DNA of 40,655 bases from the NCBI GenBank assembly GCA_902766365.1, contig CACXDC010000138.1:1-40655 (forward strand), read 5' to 3'. Below, piece by piece: positions 34,119 to 40,655 of this stretch. The notes below the pieces were generated by a model. The model did no database searches. It was not told the origin of the DNA and was given only the letters and a program-made list of their open reading frames with translations. How positions within the stretch are numbered: position 1 is the first letter of the stretch; each line of letters opens with the position of its first letter. A program made the translations under genes and the position numbers. The DNA comes from an uncultured Lachnospiraceae bacterium. GTDB taxonomy: Bacteria > Bacillota > Clostridia > Lachnospirales > Lachnospiraceae.

Positions 34119-35600
34119 TTATTCTTTTACTTCCTGATACTTCCGAAGTACAAAGTGCATACAGGTTCCTTCTCCCTCTTTGCTCGTGGCCCAGATGTAA
34201 CCGCCGTGATCTTCTATGATCTTCTTTACGATGGAAAGGCCGATGCCACTTCCGCCCTGCGCTGAGTTCCGTGAAGCATCGGAACGGAAAAACCGTTCAA
34301 ATATATTAGGAAGATCTTTGGCCGGGATCCCCTTGCCATTATCTTCGATCTCTACCCGGATAGAATCTACTTCATCCAGGATACGGATATCGATCTCACC
34401 TTCTTTAGCCCCCATATATTTTACACTGTTTCCGATAATATTATTGATCACACGCTTCATCTGCTCCGGATCTGCTATGATCAGCGTATCAGGCGCTACC
34501 AGATTGGAATAATTCAGCTTGATATTCTTGGACTCCAGATCCAGTCCCACTTCCTCTACACAGTCACCAAAGTACTCCGCCACATTGATGCGGTGAAAAT
34601 GATAGGGAATCCGGTTCGAATCAATACCTGAATAAACTGTCAGTTCATTGATCAGCCGATCCATATCGCAGGCTTTATTATAAATGGTTTTAATATACTT
34701 ATTTACCTTTTCCGGCGTATCAGCCACGCCATCCATGATCCCCTCCACATAACCCTTGATCGCAGTGATCGGTGTTTTCAGATCGTGTGAAATATTGCTG
34801 ACCAGTTCTTTATTCTGCTTTTCTGTCAGGATCTTCTCATCAGCAGATTCCTTCAGCCTGAGCCTCATATCCTCATAATTCCGGTACAGATCGCCGATCT
34901 CCCCGTCATCCTTACGGGGCAGCATATATTCCAAATTGCCCTCAGCGATGTTCTGCATGGCTACATTCAGTTCATTGATCGGATCAAATACGCTTCTTCC
35001 TATCCACCTTGTCAGGAACATACTGGTAAATATCAGAATGATCAGGATTGCTACTGCCATATCTACGAAAAGCTTCCTTGACATGGTAGAATTCGCTTTC
35101 ATAACTACAAACAGACTGCCTTCACTTCCATCAGTAAAGTAAAAATCCATCTGCCGGACCAGTTTGTTCATGTCATCATAATAAATACTCTGTGCTGTTT
35201 CAGAATCTATGTCTTCCTCGTTAAAATCAGGAAGCTTGTCAAAAATCTGTGCAGCTGCCAGCTGGTTACCGGTATAGTACAGTTCCTTTCCCTTCCTTAC
35301 AATTAAATAAGAAGATTTATCTGCAATGTCATCATTGATAGTATCAAGGATATCGGTCTTTTCAAGAAGATGTGGATCCTTCTTCAGCCCTTCCCGGATC
35401 TCTACAAATATCTCATCAGACAGGTGCCTGGAAGTTTCTGCAGGATCGATCCATACATTATAATTATTTACCCGGAGACCCAGATCTTCCTGTCCTTTGG
35501 AAAGATAACCACCAATGATCAGAAATGCTGTCAGGGCAAGCACGATCGGCAATAATATAATAGTTAAAAAGGTGATCAGAAGTCTTGTTTTAAATTTCAT
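34119..35600 (-). CDS. HAMP-containing sensor histidine kinase
   Basis: A 493-residue kinase with two spans (about 5-30 and 180-200) and an extracytoplasmic domain of about 150 residues, a HAMP linker (RWIGRSVFDPINELNVAM region) and a complete HisKA/ATPase core. The H-box is SNISHDLKTPITAIKG with His272. N-box INNIIGNSVKYM, G1 DNGKGIP, F-box FERFFR and G2 GGSGIGLSI. ATG 35600 is chosen because GGGAGAATG gives good spacing to it; the longer frame begins at 35657. The gene is divergent from perR across a 110-base region that carries palindromes, and a TATACT -10 is seen at 35627-35632. Signal unknown. Confidence 0.95.
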   Translation of the reverse strand: MKFKTRLLITFLTIILLPIVLALTAFLIIGGYLSKGQEDLGLRVNNYNVWIDPAETSRHLSDEIFVEIREGLKKDPHLLEKTDILDTINDDIADKSSYLIVRKGKELYYTGNQLAAAQIFDKLPDFNEEDIDSETAQSIYYDDMNKLVRQMDFYFTDGSEGSLFVVMKANSTMSRKLFVDMAVAILIILIFTSMFLTRWIGRSVFDPINELNVAMQNIAEGNLEYMLPRKDDGEIGDLYRNYEDMRLRLKESADEKILTEKQNKELVSNISHDLKTPITAIKGYVEGIMDGVADTPEKVNKYIKTIYNKACDMDRLINELTVYSGIDSNRIPYHFHRINVAEYFGDCVEEVGLDLESKNIKLNYSNLVAPDTLIIADPEQMKRVINNIIGNSVKYMGAKEGEIDIRILDEVDSIRVEIEDNGKGIPAKDLPNIFERFFRSDASRNSAQGGSGIGLSIVKKIIEDHGGYIWATSKEGEGTCMHFVLRKYQEVKE

Positions 35601-35660
35601 TGTCATTCTCCCAATATTCTGTAAAAAGTATATCATAAGATAAATAGAAATGATCATTAA

Positions 35661-35677
35661 AGATAAAGATATTATCT
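35661..35677. promoter_or_regulatory. Candidate operator between the kinase gene and perR
   Basis: AGATAA-AGATA-TTATCT is an inverted repeat with perfect 6-base arms, about 20 bases upstream of the perR -35. It resembles the GATAAT/ATTATC half-sites of Fur-family boxes, but is shorter than the consensus. A second palindrome AATGATCATT lies at 35649-35658. It could be bound by PerR itself. Confidence 0.4.
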
Positions 35678-35697
35678 AAAATATTTATAAAAATCTA

Positions 35698-35725
35698 TTG
35701 ACTTTCTTTCAGAATGTGATATATT
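35698..35725 (+). promoter_or_regulatory. Promoter of perR
   Basis: TTGACT (35698-35703) and TATATT (35720-35725) are 16 bases apart. Start is near 35732, leaving a leader of about 36 bases before ATG 35768; AAAGAGAG serves as ribosome site. Confidence 0.65.
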
Positions 35726-35767
35726 GATATCAGTAACAGTTATTGTTTTTAGAAAGAGAGTTAAAAT

Positions 35768-36163
35768 ATGACCCTGAAACACAGTAGTCAGAGAGATTCT
35801 ATTCTGGAATTTCTGAAAACAAGAAAGGATCATCCGACAGCAGATGTGGTATACATGAATGTCCGCAAATCTTTTCCGAATATCAGCCTTGGAACCGTTT
35901 ACCGGAACCTCACTCTTTTATCTGATATCGGTCAGATTGCCAAGATCCGTGTAGGAGATGGTGTAGATCATTTTGATGCAGACACTTCTCCCCATCATCA
36001 TTTCGTCTGTAAAGAATGTGGCGCTGTCATTGATCTTACGCTGCCGCCCCTGTCTTCTGTAGATGAAGCCGCTTCTGCCCACTTTGATGGACAGATCGAG
36101 GGACACACCATTTACTTTTACGGTAAATGTAAGACCTGTTGCGAAGCACAGGCAAATGGTTAG
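35768..36163 (+). CDS. perR: Fur-family peroxide-type repressor (PerR-like)
   Basis: A 131-residue metal-dependent transcription factor. The winged helix (1-75) carries [12 protein letters not shown] and [10 protein letters not shown]. The regulatory metal site residues correspond to His22, Asp70/Asp72 and His76/His78 in [13 protein letters not shown]; the structural zinc site is Cys81/Cys84 and Cys121/Cys124. The pattern and the downstream rubrerythrin gene support PerR, which senses peroxide by iron-catalysed oxidation of a His. It starts a two-gene operon on the plus strand. It is short (131 residues) compared with Bacillus PerR (145), with a truncated N-terminus but complete motifs. Confidence 0.9.
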   Translation: MTLKHSSQRDSILEFLKTRKDHPTADVVYMNVRKSFPNISLGTVYRNLTLLSDIGQIAKIRVGDGVDHFDADTSPHHHFVCKECGAVIDLTLPPLSSVDEAASAHFDGQIEGHTIYFYGKCKTCCEAQANG

Positions 36164-36204
36164 TTATCACACAAATATTTTATACAAGAAAAGGAGAAAG
36201 AATT

Positions 36205-36747
36205 ATGAAATTTGTATGTCAGGTATGTGGTTATGTTTATGAAGGTGAAGCAGCTCCGGAGGTATGCCCCATCTGTAAGGCTCCCGCTTCCAAATTTACT
36301 GCAGTGAATGAGAACGAGAAGACATGGGCTGCAGAGCATGTAGTAGGTGTTGCCAAGGGTGCTCCCGAAGATATCATCAAGGATCTTCGTGCTAACTTTG
36401 AAGGCGAGTGCTCAGAAGTTGGAATGTATCTCGCTATGGCAAGAGTAGCTCACAGAGAAGGCTATCCTGAGATCGGTCTTTACTGGGAGAAGGCAGCTTT
36501 CGAAGAAGCTGAGCATGCTGCCAAGTTTGCTGAACTCCTTGGCGAAGTGGTAACTGATTCCACCAAGAAGAATCTTGAGATGAGAGTAGAAGCTGAGAAC
36601 GGTGCTACCGCTGGTAAGTTCGATCTTGCAAAGCGTGCAAAGGCTCTGAATCTTGACGCTATCCATGATACCGTTCATGAGATGGCCCGTGATGAGGCAA
36701 GACACGGCAAGGCATTCGAAGGCCTTCTTAAGAGATACTTTGGCTAA
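36205..36747 (+). CDS. Reverse rubrerythrin (N-terminal rubredoxin domain)
   Basis: A 180-residue peroxide-reducing di-iron protein. A rubredoxin domain is at the N-terminus (Cys5/Cys8 and Cys21/Cys24, [11 protein letters not shown] and VCPICKAP), followed by a ferritin-like four-helix domain with ligand patterns [22 protein letters not shown] and [11 protein letters not shown]. The domain order is the reverse of classic rubrerythrin, as in the clostridial revRbr that reduces hydrogen peroxide with NADH through partner proteins. ATG 36205 has AAGGAGAAAG upstream; the longer frame (36139) is ignored. It lies 41 bases after perR and is presumably PerR-repressed, with a terminator directly downstream. 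Confidence 0.96.
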   Translation: MKFVCQVCGYVYEGEAAPEVCPICKAPASKFTAVNENEKTWAAEHVVGVAKGAPEDIIKDLRANFEGECSEVGMYLAMARVAHREGYPEIGLYWEKAAFEEAEHAAKFAELLGEVVTDSTKKNLEMRVEAENGATAGKFDLAKRAKALNLDAIHDTVHEMARDEARHGKAFEGLLKRYFG

Positions 36748-36775
36748 GCGATAAGCCATGCAAAATGTAAAAAAT

Positions 36776-36815
36776 AACGTCCTGCAAGTTTACTTGTAAG
36801 GACGTTTATTTTTTT
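36776..36815 (+). terminator. Intrinsic terminator of the perR-rubrerythrin operon
   Basis: AACGTCCT-CAAGT-TT-ACTTG-AGGACGTT forms a long hairpin (8 + 5 bp with a small bulge) followed by TTTATTTTTTT. It lies 28 bases after the rubrerythrin stop. Confidence 0.9.
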
Positions 36816-36823
36816 GCTATAAT
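36794..36823 (+). promoter_or_regulatory. Promoter of the hydrolase gene, giving a nearly leaderless start
   Basis: TATAAT (36818-36823) lies 7 bases before ATG 36831, with TTGTAA (36794-36799) as a possible -35 at 18 bases, inside the terminator arm. Transcription would begin at about 36830-36831, so the mRNA has almost no leader and no ribosome binding site is seen. Confidence 0.5.
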
Positions 36824-36830
36824 AGAAGCT

Positions 36831-38225
36831 ATGAAAAAACTACAATTTATCCTTTTAAATTTTCTGATCATCCTGTATATCAACTTCATCTCCCTTTACC
36901 TGGAGATTTTTTATCATGTCCGGGGTTCCAGTGCAGTATCCGGCATGATCCTGTTTTATCTCAGTCTGCTTTTTAGCCTGCTGCTTGCAGTCTTTCTGCT
37001 GGCTAATATCTGGATCAAAACAAAAAAGACACCAACGAAGACCATTTATCTTCTGCACAGCGGCAGTCACCAGCTCATCCTGTTTCTGACTTCCCTGTGT
37101 GCATCCATTGTTCTTACCCTGGGTATTTTCCCAGGGCTGTACAGGACAAACCAGTCTGCCACAGATATCAGGACCACTGCCATATTGGGAATTGTCAGTC
37201 TGGTTCATATCATTCTGACAGAAACGATCCTCTTCTGGAATGGTATGATCCGTATTTTTATCTCTTCTACCCAGCTTGGTATCAAACGCCGGATCCTGTC
37301 TGTGATCTGCGCCTGGATCCCCGGTCTGAATATTTATTATCTGACGAAAATGATCCAGATCACTTCCCTGGAAGCCGAACAGGAAACCGAAAAATGGGAA
37401 CTGGATCAGGCCAGAAAAGAAAACAGGGTCTGTGAGACCAAATATCCCATTCTTATGGTCCACGGTGTTTTCTTCCGGGATTTCCGGTATCTGAACTACT
37501 GGGGCAGGATCGCTCCAGAACTGATCCGGAACGGTGCCTCTATTTATTTCGGCAACCAGCAGTCAGCCGCTTCTGTGGAGGAATGTGGCCGGGAGCTGGC
37601 AGAACGGATCCAGCAGATCCTGAAAGAAACCGGCTGTGAAAAGGTAAATATCATTGCTCATTCCAAAGGCGGTCTTGACAGCCGCAGCGCCATCACGCAC
37701 TTTGGGGCAGCCCCTTACGTCGCTTCACTGACTACGATCAACACGCCACACAGAGGCTGCCTGTTTGCAGACTATCTTCTTTCCCGCATTCCTGAAAAGA
37801 CAAGAAATGCAGTAGCCAGGACCTACAACAGCACCCTTCGGAAGCTTGGTGACCATGACCCTGATTTTCTGTGTGCCGTAACAGATCTGACTGCTTCCGC
37901 ATGTGATACTTTCAACCAGAAGACACCGGATATGCCGGATGTTCTTTATGAAAGTGTCATGTCCTATTGTAAAAAAGCAAAAAGTGGTAAGTTTCCCTTA
38001 AATATGAGTTATCCACTTGTAAAACATTTTGACGGAATCAATGATGGACTTGTTTCTGTAGATTCTGCCAGATGGGGAAGTCATTTTACGCTGCTTGAGC
38101 CCTCCGGCAGACGGGGGATCTCCCATGGTGATATGATCGATCTTTACCGGGAAAATATCCCAGGATTTGATGTCAGAGAATTTTACTGTCAGATAGCCCA
38201 GAATTTAAAACGCAGAGGTCTGTAA
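36831..38225 (+). CDS. Membrane-anchored alpha/beta hydrolase (lipase-like)
   Basis: A 464-residue protein with about five hydrophobic spans in the first 175 residues, then a C-terminal alpha/beta hydrolase of the triacylglycerol lipase type. The hydrolase starts YPILMVHGVFFRD (His211 oxyanion region), with nucleophile Ser278 in AHSKGG. Asp and His candidates lie in HFDGINDGLVSV and RGISHGDMID. The signature THRG-like NTPHRGC is as in the family. The substrate is probably a lipid or ester at the membrane; I cannot assign it. The catalytic domain should lie on one side of the membrane depending on the parity of the spans. It has its own near-leaderless promoter and a strong terminator. Confidence 0.85.
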   Translation: MKKLQFILLNFLIILYINFISLYLEIFYHVRGSSAVSGMILFYLSLLFSLLLAVFLLANIWIKTKKTPTKTIYLLHSGSHQLILFLTSLCASIVLTLGIFPGLYRTNQSATDIRTTAILGIVSLVHIILTETILFWNGMIRIFISSTQLGIKRRILSVICAWIPGLNIYYLTKMIQITSLEAEQETEKWELDQARKENRVCETKYPILMVHGVFFRDFRYLNYWGRIAPELIRNGASIYFGNQQSAASVEECGRELAERIQQILKETGCEKVNIIAHSKGGLDSRSAITHFGAAPYVASLTTINTPHRGCLFADYLLSRIPEKTRNAVARTYNSTLRKLGDHDPDFLCAVTDLTASACDTFNQKTPDMPDVLYESVMSYCKKAKSGKFPLNMSYPLVKHFDGINDGLVSVDSARWGSHFTLLEPSGRRGISHGDMIDLYRENIPGFDVREFYCQIAQNLKRRGL

Positions 38226-38241
38226 TGACTTCTGCGTTTTT
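38207..38241. terminator. Bidirectional intrinsic terminator between the hydrolase and cbiK-like genes
   Basis: AAAACGCAGAGGTC-TGTAAT-GACTTCTGCGTTTT is a 14-bp stem with one G-T pair. The stop codon of the plus-strand hydrolase lies in the loop region, and the minus-strand chelatase gene ends at 38243. T-tracts exist on both sides, so it can serve both convergent genes. Confidence 0.85.
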
Positions 38242-38242
38242 T

Positions 38243-39892
38243 CTAATCTTCCAGTGGCTGAGGATCTGATACGCTTACCTTGTGATCGTACCATACACCC
38301 TTTTTTCCGATCAGTGCCAGATCAAATTCCTTATCCAGACTTGTTACCGGTACATCAAACCCATAAACCTCTTCTGTGGTTCCATCACTATAGGTAACAG
38401 TATCTGTGGTAGGCTCAAGAAGCTTTGCTCCGTTCTTCTTGGCATCCTCTGCCTTTCCTACAAAGAGATTTACGATATTCTTGGAAGGCATGCTGATATG
38501 AAGTGTCATTTCTCCGTTCGTTACAGTAAGAAGACCTCTTCCGTCATATGCTTCATTTACATGGAACATACTGCTGTCTGTATTGAACTCAGCCATATAG
38601 TCGCCATCGGATACAGAGGCAGCAGAGGCTTTCGCCTCTGCTGTAACTACATCACCAAGTGAATCAACTGCTGCCTTTGTATGATCTACATAGATCTGCT
38701 GGATTGCTTCGATCTCACCAAGACCTGCGATCTGGGTATCGATCTTCTCGAATGCTCCGGAAGCTTCAAACATGCTCTTCCAGGAATCATCATCATCACC
38801 CGCCATATCATTATTGGCATGGTCACCTGCAACAACCATAAGCGGTCTTAATACCACTTTGGTATATCCGGCATTCTTTACGCTTTCAATAACGGCTTCG
38901 CATGCTGTTTCTTCCGGCTCACCTTCTACGGTTCCGATAAATACATTATCATATCCGAGATCTGCCATCTGGGTTGCCATCTGGCTATAGCTTACCTTTG
39001 CAGTATGGGAAGTACCATGTCCCATGAATACGAAAGCTGTTCCGTCTTCCTTCGCTGCCTCCAGAGAATCATAGCCTGCTGTCTTAACTGCTTCTGCTGT
39101 AATCGCTTCTGCAACCTTTGCCTTATCTTCGTTTACTACAGATGCATCACTTCCTACTTCACCAAGAAGAGGCTCTGCGATCACAAGATTCTCAAACTTA
39201 TCTCTGTAGTTCTCTGCGGCTTCTGTCAGTTCATCATATTCAGCGCCATGCATTAAGTGAGTAGGCTGGATCACAAGGTTCTTAACGCCATTGTCGACTG
39301 CACGCTGCAGTGCCTGATCCATATTGTCGATCTTCTCACCATCTCTTGCCTGTACATGGTTGATGATGATCTGTGCTGTAAATGCTCTTCTGACTGACCA
39401 GTCAGGATAAGCTGCCTGCAGTGCTTTTTCCACACCACCGATATCTGCTACTCTGCTGTCATTAAAGGAAGTACCAAAGCTTACAACAAGCAGTTCATTC
39501 TCTCCGATATTATCTTCATTTAACGGATCATCCTTGGAAGCATCTCCGGTATCTCTTCCAAAATAATCAGGATCTGCGTTTTCACCTTCTACCAGTTCCT
39601 TCTGTGCGTCTGTCAGTGCATCCCAGCCAGCCTTTGCTGCTTCACACTGTGCATCTGTCTCGTCTGTTCTCTCCTGCACATAGATCGCATCGATCAGCGC
39701 TGCTACTGCATCTGCTGCTGCCTGATCATCCACTTCCTCTGTGGTGTCTGCTTCTTCTGATGCAGGCTCTTCTGTTGCTTCTGCTTCCTCTGTCTGTGCA
39801 CTTTCTGTTGTTTCACTGCTGCTTCCGCATCCGGCAACAAGAGAAATGCACATTGCTCCTGCAAGAAGCAGGGCTAATGTCTTCTTTTTCAT
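38243..39892 (-). CDS. Surface lipoprotein with CbiK-type cobalt chelatase domain
   Basis: A 549-residue lipoprotein (lipobox LVAGC, Cys22). An acidic Glu/Ser/Thr/Ala linker spans 23-57. Residues 58-103 resemble the helical module of clostridial surface proteins (VAALIDAI, WDALTDAQKELV). Residues 134-408 match anaerobic sirohydrochlorin cobaltochelatase CbiK: VVSFGTSFNDSR, His215 in THLMHG, His292/His296 in GHGTSH and His358 in AGDHANND. Residues 425-545 look beta-rich and NEAT-like (DGDYMAEF, LTVTNGEMTLHISM), possibly tetrapyrrole-binding; this is inference. Chelatases of this family insert Co(II) or Fe(II) into sirohydrochlorin and are normally cytoplasmic. A cobalamin riboswitch lies upstream. 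AGGAGGAG precedes ATG 39892. Confidence 0.88.
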   Translation of the reverse strand: MKKKTLALLLAGAMCISLVAGCGSSSETTESAQTEEAEATEEPASEEADTTEEVDDQAAADAVAALIDAIYVQERTDETDAQCEAAKAGWDALTDAQKELVEGENADPDYFGRDTGDASKDDPLNEDNIGENELLVVSFGTSFNDSRVADIGGVEKALQAAYPDWSVRRAFTAQIIINHVQARDGEKIDNMDQALQRAVDNGVKNLVIQPTHLMHGAEYDELTEAAENYRDKFENLVIAEPLLGEVGSDASVVNEDKAKVAEAITAEAVKTAGYDSLEAAKEDGTAFVFMGHGTSHTAKVSYSQMATQMADLGYDNVFIGTVEGEPEETACEAVIESVKNAGYTKVVLRPLMVVAGDHANNDMAGDDDDSWKSMFEASGAFEKIDTQIAGLGEIEAIQQIYVDHTKAAVDSLGDVVTAEAKASAASVSDGDYMAEFNTDSSMFHVNEAYDGRGLLTVTNGEMTLHISMPSKNIVNLFVGKAEDAKKNGAKLLEPTTDTVTYSDGTTEEVYGFDVPVTSLDKEFDLALIGKKGVWYDHKVSVSDPQPLED

Positions 39893-40007
39893 ACCTTTTC
39901 TCCTCCTGTATGATTTTTTATTTTCATAGAAAATAAATACTGAAAATCTGCCACAGGCAGTCTTCCTGCATATTCAAAAGCAAATCTGCGCATCTTACCC
40001 GGCAGGA

Positions 40008-40039
40008 TAAAAAACTCCGTCAGGAAATCCTGACGGAGT
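40008..40039 (-). terminator. Terminator of the cobalamin riboswitch
   Basis: On the minus strand ACTCCGTCAGGA-TT-TCCTGACGGAGT is a perfect 12-bp stem followed by TTTTTTA. It is the expression platform downstream of the aptamer; 116 bases then separate it from the chelatase ATG. Confidence 0.9.
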
Positions 40040-40141
40040 CATTGTACGCAAATAAATCCATCTGCAATTGTCTTCTGACAATACAGACAGTATCTGACAG
40101 TACGACCAATACCTCGTGATCTGGAATTTCTTCCTGTACCA

Positions 40142-40358
40142 ATAACTGGCAGGTTTCCTGGCTCAAAGATCCTCATCCGGCCACCACCTTCCCAATGTTT
40201 CTCACATCAGTGGCAATCTTACTCGATGACCGTACTCCCTTCTCACAGTGACGAGATCGCACAGGTCTTACACCTGTTTCCCTTTTAACCCTTGTGAATC
40301 AGATCCTCCTGCAATAAGTACATCCGATCCATATGACATTCACGCCGGCACCAGTTAC
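40142..40358 (-). promoter_or_regulatory. Cobalamin riboswitch aptamer
   Basis: On the minus strand the aptamer opens with AACTGGTGCC and closes with the B12 box AGCCAGGAAACCTGCC (40163-40148). The P1 helix pairs AACTGG with CCAGTT. Between are AAAAGGGAA, CAGGTGTAAGACCTG and TTGCCACTG, all consensus elements of the class. It binds adenosylcobalamin or a related corrinoid and should terminate transcription when the ligand is abundant. It fills the 544-base gap (39893-40436) with its promoter and terminator. Confidence 0.93.
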
Positions 40359-40380
40359 TTTTCCTATGAAACTGGTATCT

Positions 40381-40409
40381 ATACTATCATGCTGTCTGTA
40401 TTTTTGCAA
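40381..40409 (-). promoter_or_regulatory. Promoter of the riboswitch-controlled chelatase transcript
   Basis: TTGCAA (40409-40404) and TAGTAT (40386-40381) on the minus strand with 17 bases between. The start is near 40374, just before the aptamer. It lies 28 bases downstream of the MATE-type stop, in the same direction. Confidence 0.6.
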
Positions 40410-40436
40410 CTGTTCTGACTGTTACTTCTTCAATAA

Positions 40437-40655
40437 TTATGCCATACAGATTGCATCCGTGTCTTTTTTCATCCGTCTGGCTGCATATACAGCCACCAGT
40501 GCTTCTGTAACCGGCATAGTCAGCCAGATGGAATCTCCCCCAAAACACAGCGGCAGAACCAGAATCAGTACTCCACTGAGTACAAGCCCTCTGAGTACAG
40601 ATACCACAAAAGCCTCCTTCGGTTTCAGAATGGCCTGAAAATAATAGGTTGAAAA
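40437..40655 (-). CDS. C-terminal fragment of a MATE-family efflux transporter (partial)
   Basis: The 72 C-terminal residues of a minus-strand protein running off the right edge. It reads FSTYYFQAILKPKEAF, then LRGLVLSGVLILVLPLCFG and a last span-like segment ITMPVTEALVAVY, ending RRMKKDTDAICMA. FSTYYFQA-x-x-K followed by a two-span hairpin and a basic tail is the usual end of MATE/NorM-type multidrug and toxin extruders. The gene stops 28 bases before the riboswitch promoter. Only the tail is visible, so family assignment is good but substrate is unknown. A corrinoid or cobalt link with the chelatase gene is not shown. Confidence 0.75.
   Translation of the reverse strand, partial: FSTYYFQAILKPKEAFVVSVLRGLVLSGVLILVLPLCFGGDSIWLTMPVTEALVAVYAARRMKKDTDAICMA

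Noticed and set aside
34600-34640. GGTTCGAAT-like string resembling a tRNA T-arm
   Set aside because: It lies inside the histidine kinase coding sequence, with no matching acceptor, D or anticodon stems around it.
1-40655. CRISPR arrays, transposases and phage genes
   Set aside because: I saw no spaced direct repeats, no transposase-like frames and no integrase. The gene content is chromosomal core plus ordinary accessory operons.

Overview
The window reads as a chromosomal segment of a low-to-mid-GC, Gram-positive, spore-forming anaerobe of the class Clostridia, most likely a gut Lachnospiraceae (Blautia-like; genus is a guess). Support: the yabO-yabP-yabQ-divIC-spoIIE-tilS-hpt-ftsH gene order, a CotS-type spore coat kinase-like protein, a PerR/reverse-rubrerythrin pair, a T-box in front of proS, lipoprotein signal peptides, and strong AGGAGG-type ribosome binding sites. 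Coding density is high. I see no tRNA, rRNA, insertion sequence, phage gene or CRISPR array.

Layout. (1) 1-2902, plus strand: the end of a type IV pilus/type II secretion-like operon (GspF/PilC-type platform protein plus four small single-span proteins, only one with a good prepilin cleavage site). It converges on and overlaps a class B sortase gene. (2) 3749-11234, minus strand: a carbohydrate operon with a lipoprotein binding protein, two permeases, cytoplasmic GH35 beta-galactosidase-like and GH51 arabinofuranosidase-like enzymes, and a translationally coupled Cys-rich DUF6171-type protein. No ATPase gene is present. The enzyme pair suggests uptake and breakdown of arabinose/galactose-containing oligosaccharides. 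(3) 11388-13676: a NarL-like response regulator and a membrane histidine kinase. (4) 13774-16838: a secreted CAP-domain protein and a GH13 alpha-glucan hydrolase. (5) 16878-17005: a promoter followed by a perfect intrinsic terminator, a candidate ~93-nt C-rich small RNA. (6) 17068-24268: the conserved cell-division, sporulation and translation block from hup to ftsH; its SpoIIE phosphatase lacks the membrane domain. (7) 24328-29965: PEGA lipoprotein, CotS-like protein, cca, proS and its T-box leader. (8) 29940-35600: O-antigen ligase-like protein, AI-2E/YtvI-like protein, an RluA-type pseudouridine synthase and an OmpR-type two-component system. (9) 35661-36815, plus strand: perR and reverse rubrerythrin. 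(10) 36794-38241: a membrane-anchored alpha/beta hydrolase with a nearly leaderless promoter arrangement. (11) 38243-40409, minus strand: a surface lipoprotein built around a CbiK-type cobalt chelatase domain, under a cobalamin riboswitch with a terminator platform. (12) The 3' end of a MATE-type transporter at the right edge.

The most interesting items are the exported CbiK lipoprotein with its riboswitch and NEAT-like C-terminal region, the membrane-less SpoIIE in a canonical locus, and the C-rich small RNA candidate between ftsH and the GH13 gene. All family assignments come from reading the sequence; no database search was run.
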